11,350 bases of DNA from Candidatus Poseidoniaceae archaeon (lineage in GTDB: Archaea > Thermoplasmatota > Poseidoniia > Poseidoniales > Poseidoniaceae). A model generated the notes under the pieces. That model was given only the letters and a program-made list of their open reading frames with translations, had not been told where the DNA came from and searched no databases. Positions within the stretch are counted from its first letter, which is position 1. Each line of letters starts with the position of its first letter. The DNA lies in contig JAKMFY010000183.1 of the NCBI GenBank assembly GCA_022425185.1, positions 1 through 11,350 on the forward strand. Reading direction: 5' to 3'. Made by a program: the position numbers and the translations under genes. Below are positions 6,602-11,350 of this stretch, one piece after another.

Positions 6602-7048
6602 ATGAGCGATAAGTGGGACCTTCGATTTATTGAACTCGCACATCACATCAGTTCTTGGAGTAAAGATCCTTCAACAAAGGTTGGTTGTGTTGTTGTTGGC
6701 TCGGATAGAGAAATTCGTTCTACAGGATTCAATGGCTTTCCCAGAGGGATTGATGATTCAATTGAACGACTTGCAAATCGAGAAGAAAAATATCCTCTTA
6801 TCTGTCATGCTGAAGAAAATGCAATCATGCATGCTGCCCGCATTGGAGTTTCCCTCAAAGATTGCACAGCCTATGTAACATGGCCTCCATGTACTCGTTG
6901 TGCTCGTTCATTGATCCAAGCAGGTATTGTCGAAGTTGTTTATGCTGGTGGAACCGATATACCTGAACGATGGGTTGAGGATTTCACACGTTCAACTGGT
7001 ATGATGAAAGAAGCTGGGCTTAAACTTCGCAACGTCAATCTGGAATGA
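6602..7048 (+). CDS. deoxycytidylate (dCMP) deaminase-like zinc enzyme
   Basis: Zinc-dependent cytidine-deaminase-fold protein that probably converts dCMP to dUMP, the substrate for thymidylate synthase. The 148 residues match the dCMP deaminase/ComEB length. The catalytic site is complete: C68-H69-A70-E71 gives the zinc-binding His and proton-shuttling Glu, and PCTRC (96-100) gives the two zinc-binding Cys. The N-terminal block KDPSTKVGCVVV and the TGFNGFPRGIDDS segment (41-53) are typical of the dCMP branch rather than of tRNA adenosine deaminases or cytidine deaminases. It starts at ATG 6602, 26 bp after folC. Pairing with folate polyglutamylation fits thymidylate synthesis, which uses methylene-tetrahydrofolate. 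The exact substrate (dCMP, CMP or both) is inferred from family resemblance. Its stop codon abuts that of the convergent helicase gene. Confidence 0.9.
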   Translation: MSDKWDLRFIELAHHISSWSKDPSTKVGCVVVGSDREIRSTGFNGFPRGIDDSIERLANREEKYPLICHAEENAIMHAARIGVSLKDCTAYVTWPPCTRCARSLIQAGIVEVVYAGGTDIPERWVEDFTRSTGMMKEAGLKLRNVNLE

Positions 7049-10000
7049 TCAACCCCAGAAACGACGAGTTCTGGCGTATTCAATTTCTGCATGATGTATT
7101 GATTGCAATAGACTATCCATATTGCCACTGTGTCCTTTTCGAAGGATACGTTGAGCAGTAGCTTCTCCTACCCCTCTTGCCATCAGACATACAATTGCAG
7201 GAAATCCATGGGTTTTGAGCAGAGAAGCATTTCGAATCATACGATTACGATCGCTTTCTTCATCAGAAGCAACCCATCCTTCAAGCATCTTTTCAAGTCC
7301 TTCTCGGGCACAGACAAGCATCTGTCCTTTGCACACAATGCAATTTCCTGGATCTTTTAGGTCTGGATAACGTTCAACTCTAAATCGACGTATCGCTTGA
7401 CATTTCAGACAGCATAGGACGGCTCGTTCATTCATCAAACGTAGACGTAATCTTGCACGCACCGCTTCATTATCCCAATTTGGAAGAAGAAGATCACGTT
7501 GACTTCGGTCTGAAATACCAATTGGCCCCGTTGGTGTAACGACAATATCGAGTAGGCCTGATTGTATTCCTTGTAAGACATCTTTTGCTCCTTGAATGTC
7601 CATGCGTTCGAAGTAGAGCTTACTGAGGACTTCATCGACAACGATGGTCCCCCGATACTTGCGAACTAAGGCACCAAGGTTGATTTTACGTGGATCAACA
7701 CCATGACGTAGGATTCCAAATGTCTTTGCAACTTGGGCAAACCTCCAACGAACTTGTCGAGAGTTTGGGAGCGTAACTGCGAGAAGGCCTTCAATTCCAT
7801 CCGCTGGAAGTTCATTGAGCCAATTAACCACATCACCGGGTTCTAAATCAGCACCTGAGAGATGAATTCTTGTTGGCTCAACCATTAGACTACCCCAACG
7901 TCCTGTTTTGGTTGAGGCCATTGCAAGGAGAAGATGTCCAATCGTTTCGTTGATCAGCGTACCTTGACAAATATTGATGACAAGTGCTTCGGAACGACGC
8001 TCAATAGTAATCGTTTGATCATCAGGTAAGGCTTCAGTTGCATCGATGTGGCGAGTAATGGTATCGGCGAGAAGCCCGAGTGCTTCTCCATCAAGTGGAT
8101 AATCAGCCAGTGGTCTTCCGTCATGAGTTAGAATGCCTGCAGGGTCGATTTGATCAGACTCTCTTGGTTCAAGTAAATTGAAATCTTCTGCAATAAGTCG
8201 GCGCAGACGACCAATATTCCGGGCTACTGCAGCAGGAACAGGTGGAAGTTCACCAACCCATGTTGGTGCTTCTCCTTGCATTGAAACAGGAGCAACAAGG
8301 ACTTCGCTTTGTTCGGGATCAGCGTCGACAATCGTCCATGTACGTCCAGCCATAACGAATTGACGAATACGTCCATCTTCTTCCTCTCCGCTTCCGTTGA
8401 GTTCAAGCACGAATGATTCGTCTACATTTCCAATCGTTCGACGAGTCACAACATCTCGTACTCGGTACGATTGTTTGTCAGGTATCATCGAGAGGTGGCT
8501 CTCCACCCATTTACGCGTACGCCCTGCAGAAGAAAACCATCCATTCTTGAAACGCTTCGGTATTGGTAATTTTCTGGATCTATACTCGGTTGGAATCTCT
8601 TCATCGGGAACATCATATCGAGGCAGTTCATCAGGCCAATCCTCTTCTTCAGGAACCAATCCTTTGGCTTCAAGATAGAGGCTTTTAGGCCAGCGATACC
8701 ATGGGCGTTCGTTTACATCGACAGCATAGCGTAAGAGCCAACGATCAGAAAGAACTGCAAGCATCGTTTCCGTATCTTTTCGTTCCCAGTTTTCAAATTG
8801 TTCAGCATTGGCAAATGTTTCATGAACTTCATCGATGGGTACGACCTTGAAACTATGAGCCATGAGCATGATTTGGTTCGCAGCAATACTGTATGGTCGT
8901 TTCCGCCATTCAACATCCTCAATGTACCCCATATGTGAACGGTGTGCTACGACAGCAGCTTCAGCAATACCATCGGTTTCCCAAGCCAGAAGATGGCCTC
9001 TACCAATACCTCCAATTCGGTGATCGGCGCGACCAACTCGCTGAAGCATCCGGTCGACGGAACGTGGACTCTCTAACTGGACAATCTTTTGAATCGACCC
9101 AACATCGATTCCAAGTTCAAGGCTTGAAGTACAAATGAGGGCATGAAGAGAACCATTTCGAATATTCTCTTCCATTTCCTGACGCGTTTCTGCGGCTAAA
9201 CTTCCATGGTGGACACCAATGTTGAGTTGGGGAGCCATCGTTTGTAGGCGCTGCGCAACAGTTTCGGCTGCGTTACGGCTGTTCACGAAAACAAGGCAAG
9301 GAGGGTCTTTTTCTACAAGTTCTGTAAGGAGGCGAAACGTAGCATGGGCTCTCGGCGAAAGACGCATTTCAATGGCTCCCACTTCATCCTCAGGCAATGG
9401 AGGCGCAGTTTCCACAGAGAGAACTGTAGAACGCTCAGCAGGAGCATTGATCGGCAGACATGAATCACTAGCCATCCATTCTGCAACTTGCTTTGGGTTA
9501 CCAACAGTCGCTGAAAGACCAATTCGTTGAAGACGCTGCCCACTTAGGGCTTCTAAGCGTTCAAGACCGAGACGTAATTGCCACCCACGTTCACTTCCTG
9601 CTAAATCGTGTACTTCATCAATAATAACTGCTTTAACGCTACTAAGCAAGCCTCGTAATCGATGACCTGTAAACATCAATTGGAATGTTTCAGGAGTAGT
9701 AACCAAGAGATGAGGGGGTTTTCTCACTTGTCGGGCACGTTCACTAGTCGACGTATCCCCATGACGAAGTCCAAATCTCAATTCCAATACTTCGCTCAAT
9801 TCAGCGAGACGACGGTCAACGTCTCGATTGAGTGCACGTAATGGTGTGATGTAGAGAATTGCGAGTGGATCCCACTCTTCGACTTTACATCGATGAAGCA
9901 GTGGTAATACAGCGGCGAGTGTTTTTCCAGAACCAGTGGGCGCAATCAGAAGTCTGTTCTTTCCTATCGAGAGATCTGGCAGAGCAGCCTCTTGAATAGG

Positions 10001-10072
10001 GGTGGGATTCCAACCTCGCTCTTTGATGAACGATTGCAGTTGCGGATGCAATTGGGAAAATACATTTGACAT
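7049..10072 (-). CDS. lhr: Lhr-family superfamily 2 helicase
   Basis: ATP-dependent helicase of the Lhr family, which in characterised members unwinds RNA:DNA or DNA duplexes and is linked to repair or RNA processing. The 1007 residues show all core motifs: PTPIQ Q-motif-like start (23-27), APTGSGKT (44-51), TPLRALNRD (76-84), TTPETF (125-130), DEVH (152-155), SATVGNP (187-193), CTSSLELGIDVG (314-325) and QRVGRADH (344-351). The rest is the long Lhr-type C-terminal region with winged-helix and beta-rich parts. Near the end are two CxxC pairs, C888/C891 and C911/C914, a likely zinc site with spare Cys at 887 and 921. A helix-hairpin-helix-like segment follows (about 953-980, HGFPAIVCLMARGVGEAT). 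Archaeal members are often about 850-950 residues, so this one is rather long. Start ATG 10072 has a strong GGAGG site. Subclass (aLhr1, aLhr2 or other) needs a tree. Confidence 0.93.
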   Translation of the reverse strand: MSNVFSQLHPQLQSFIKERGWNPTPIQEAALPDLSIGKNRLLIAPTGSGKTLAAVLPLLHRCKVEEWDPLAILYITPLRALNRDVDRRLAELSEVLELRFGLRHGDTSTSERARQVRKPPHLLVTTPETFQLMFTGHRLRGLLSSVKAVIIDEVHDLAGSERGWQLRLGLERLEALSGQRLQRIGLSATVGNPKQVAEWMASDSCLPINAPAERSTVLSVETAPPLPEDEVGAIEMRLSPRAHATFRLLTELVEKDPPCLVFVNSRNAAETVAQRLQTMAPQLNIGVHHGSLAAETRQEMEENIRNGSLHALICTSSLELGIDVGSIQKIVQLESPRSVDRMLQRVGRADHRIGGIGRGHLLAWETDGIAEAAVVAHRSHMGYIEDVEWRKRPYSIAANQIMLMAHSFKVVPIDEVHETFANAEQFENWERKDTETMLAVLSDRWLLRYAVDVNERPWYRWPKSLYLEAKGLVPEEEDWPDELPRYDVPDEEIPTEYRSRKLPIPKRFKNGWFSSAGRTRKWVESHLSMIPDKQSYRVRDVVTRRTIGNVDESFVLELNGSGEEEDGRIRQFVMAGRTWTIVDADPEQSEVLVAPVSMQGEAPTWVGELPPVPAAVARNIGRLRRLIAEDFNLLEPRESDQIDPAGILTHDGRPLADYPLDGEALGLLADTITRHIDATEALPDDQTITIERRSEALVINICQGTLINETIGHLLLAMASTKTGRWGSLMVEPTRIHLSGADLEPGDVVNWLNELPADGIEGLLAVTLPNSRQVRWRFAQVAKTFGILRHGVDPRKINLGALVRKYRGTIVVDEVLSKLYFERMDIQGAKDVLQGIQSGLLDIVVTPTGPIGISDRSQRDLLLPNWDNEAVRARLRLRLMNERAVLCCLKCQAIRRFRVERYPDLKDPGNCIVCKGQMLVCAREGLEKMLEGWVASDEESDRNRMIRNASLLKTHGFPAIVCLMARGVGEATAQRILRKGHSGNMDSLLQSIHHAEIEYARTRRFWG

Positions 10073-10075
10073 ACT

Positions 10076-10087
10076 CTCCCCCTCCCC
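10076..10087 (-). promoter_or_regulatory. strong purine-rich ribosome-binding site of the helicase gene
   Basis: GGGGAGGGGGAG precedes the helicase ATG; its GGAGG core ends 8 nt before the start codon, an ideal spacing. The 70-bp gap to the upstream CARDB gene shows no clear TATA box, so read-through from that gene is possible. Confidence 0.65.
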
Positions 10088-10142
10088 GTAGAGAGTGGTG
10101 ATTGGGCTTCCTTCTTGAGGATTTGTAGTTGGTTAGAGAACG

Positions 10143-11350
10143 TCAGTCCTCGTAATCGTCGTACTCGTCGTCATCGTCATACTCATCATCGTCATCTTCC
10201 CAGTCTTCGTCATCTTCTGCGAATGCCCCGTCTCCAAGATCAACAGCGGTTCGAGATGCGACTGATGCAACAACAATCAGGATCAAGATCGTCGACATAC
10301 CAAAAATCCAGGCAAGAGGTTGCTCACGTGGTGAGTCAAGCCAGCCCAGATATTCTCCGTATGCAATGTTGATATCATGCTCTGCAGTGTTGTCGTTATC
10401 GTTTACTTCAACCAAGATATTTCCATAATCGACTTCTACACGTACACGGTCGACATCTTCAACTTCCCAGTCGACGGTGATTGGAATGACTTCGCCTTCA
10501 CCAATTCCAATAATGGTCTTGACGTCGAATGGAGTTGTATCATCACCCGCGAAGAAGGCAACCTTGAATTGTGAATCTGTTGCACCGCCGTTGTTGACAA
10601 CAGTGCCTGTAATCTCAACAGAAGAACCTGGAGAAACGTGATCGTCGGAAACTTCGATCGACTTGACTCTTAATTCAGGGCCAACGGCTCCGAGTCGAAC
10701 CCACTGGCGCTCAAAGTCTGTATCATCAAAGGCAAGTTCAGGAATTGGACTTGCTTCAGAGTTGGATACGAGTGGGAACTGATTACCAGCAGCATCCCAT
10801 CCAGTCATGTAGAAGCCCACGAAATCACCTGCTTGTGGAGTAATTGTTCCTCCAGCAGTAATGTCAACTTCACCTGTCCAATAAACGACTTGATCCACTT
10901 GTTGCATTCCGAGAACAGCAGATCCTGCGCCGATGGTAACGGTTCGAGTTTGGTCACGCATGACCCAATGAATCATCTGTTCAGATCCAGTCAAATCCGC
11001 ATCTTCAGAACCTTGGAATTCCACATAGATAGAGGATAGGTCGTTTGATGAAGAAACATCGATAACATTCAATGGAGCCATTCGTCGGACAACTCGAGGA
11101 GCTGCATCGTCAACAATTACGCGAAGCGTTGTTGAAACCAATGTCCCAGTCATGTCTTCTCCACGGCCTGGGATGTTCGTAATTGAAATCAGACATGTAC
11201 GAGAAGGTGAAGATTGCAAGGTCTTAGCAGAGTCAAGTGGTACTTCAATCAAGTATTCTCCATCGTCGGTTAGAGAACCATCGCTCCACAACTTTTCACC
11301 ATCGAAGACTTCGACCAAGATACCAACGTTTCGAGGTGCTGGTACATTGC
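10143..11350 (-). CDS. CARDB-domain cell-surface protein with acidic tail, 5' end outside window
   Basis: C-terminal 401 or so residues of a larger, probably exported protein; the frame is open to the right edge with no start inside the window (a TTG at 11318 is internal). Numbering from that TTG, residues 1-210 are beta-rich repeats that look Ig-like or fibronectin-like, including the phrase VGFYMTGWDAAGNQFPLVS. A CARDB-type adhesion domain follows at about 216-318, with PGSSVEITGTVVNNGGA and the end VEVNDNDNTAEHDI. A single TM helix (about 334-353) comes next, then an extreme acidic tail (368-391) with 20 Asp/Glu of 24, broken only by one Trp and three Tyr. Topology is most simply a large outside part with the acidic tail inside. 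Such proteins are thought to bind sugars, cells or polymers, but no ligand can be named. It lies 70 bp upstream of the helicase gene on the same strand. Confidence 0.85.
   Translation of the reverse strand, partial: NVPAPRNVGILVEVFDGEKLWSDGSLTDDGEYLIEVPLDSAKTLQSSPSRTCLISITNIPGRGEDMTGTLVSTTLRVIVDDAAPRVVRRMAPLNVIDVSSSNDLSSIYVEFQGSEDADLTGSEQMIHWVMRDQTRTVTIGAGSAVLGMQQVDQVVYWTGEVDITAGGTITPQAGDFVGFYMTGWDAAGNQFPLVSNSEASPIPELAFDDTDFERQWVRLGAVGPELRVKSIEVSDDHVSPGSSVEITGTVVNNGGATDSQFKVAFFAGDDTTPFDVKTIIGIGEGEVIPITVDWEVEDVDRVRVEVDYGNILVEVNDNDNTAEHDINIAYGEYLGWLDSPREQPLAWIFGMSTILILIVVASVASRTAVDLGDGAFAEDDEDWEDDDDEYDDDDEYDDYED

Noticed and set aside
10146..10215. Trinucleotide-like repeat DNA read as a microsatellite or CRISPR-like array
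   Set aside because: The repetition is explained by Asp/Glu codons of the in-frame acidic tail; there are no regular repeat-spacer units.
1..11350. Defence island, prophage or mobile element
   Set aside because: No transposase, integrase, toxin-antitoxin pair, restriction gene, CRISPR array or terminal repeats were seen. The Lhr helicase alone is a common chromosomal gene and does not indicate defence.

Overview
The window looks like a stretch of an archaeal chromosome, most likely a planktonic Thermoplasmatota-type euryarchaeon such as Marine Group II / Candidatus Poseidoniales. The hints are an archaeal presenilin-type intramembrane protease, a long Lhr-family helicase with a Cys-rich tail, a CARDB surface protein with a very acidic C-terminus, and Shine-Dalgarno sites complementary to an archaeal 16S 3' end (AGGTGAT, GGAGG). 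These are family-level impressions; no rRNA or other phylogenetic marker was checked, so the lineage is an inference.

Layout, left to right. Positions 1-782 hold a two-gene minus-strand unit: a 56-residue membrane protein (612-782) followed by a CDP-alcohol phosphatidyltransferase (1-555) that runs off the left edge. A 9-bp inverted repeat overlapping an A/T-rich box lies just upstream (817-847). Next on the minus strand are a protein with two tandem gamma-glutamylcyclotransferase-like domains (870-1727), seryl-tRNA synthetase (1771-3063) and a nine-TM presenilin-like protease (3071-5197). The protease carries a roughly 385-residue insertion between TM3 and TM4. It and serS are separated by 7 bp, and the serS ribosome-binding site overlaps the protease stop codon. 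A tiny Cys-rich reading frame (5194-5265) ends in an ATGA overlap with the protease start.

The strand then switches. Divergent from the protease are folC (5307-6575) and a dCMP-deaminase-like gene (6602-7048), a plausible folate/thymidylate pair on the plus strand. This pair collides tail-to-tail with an lhr-like helicase (7049-10072, minus): the two stop codons abut with no spacer. The helicase is preceded on the same strand by the 3' part of a large CARDB-containing, membrane-anchored protein (10143-11350) whose start lies outside the window.

Most of the window is housekeeping: translation, folate and nucleotide metabolism, RNA/DNA unwinding, lipid headgroup chemistry. I see no CRISPR array, insertion sequence, tRNA, rRNA, prophage or recognisable defence cluster. 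No stretch longer than about 110 bases lacks a candidate gene. The item most worth following up is the presenilin-type protease with its large extracytoplasmic, beta-propeller-like insertion.
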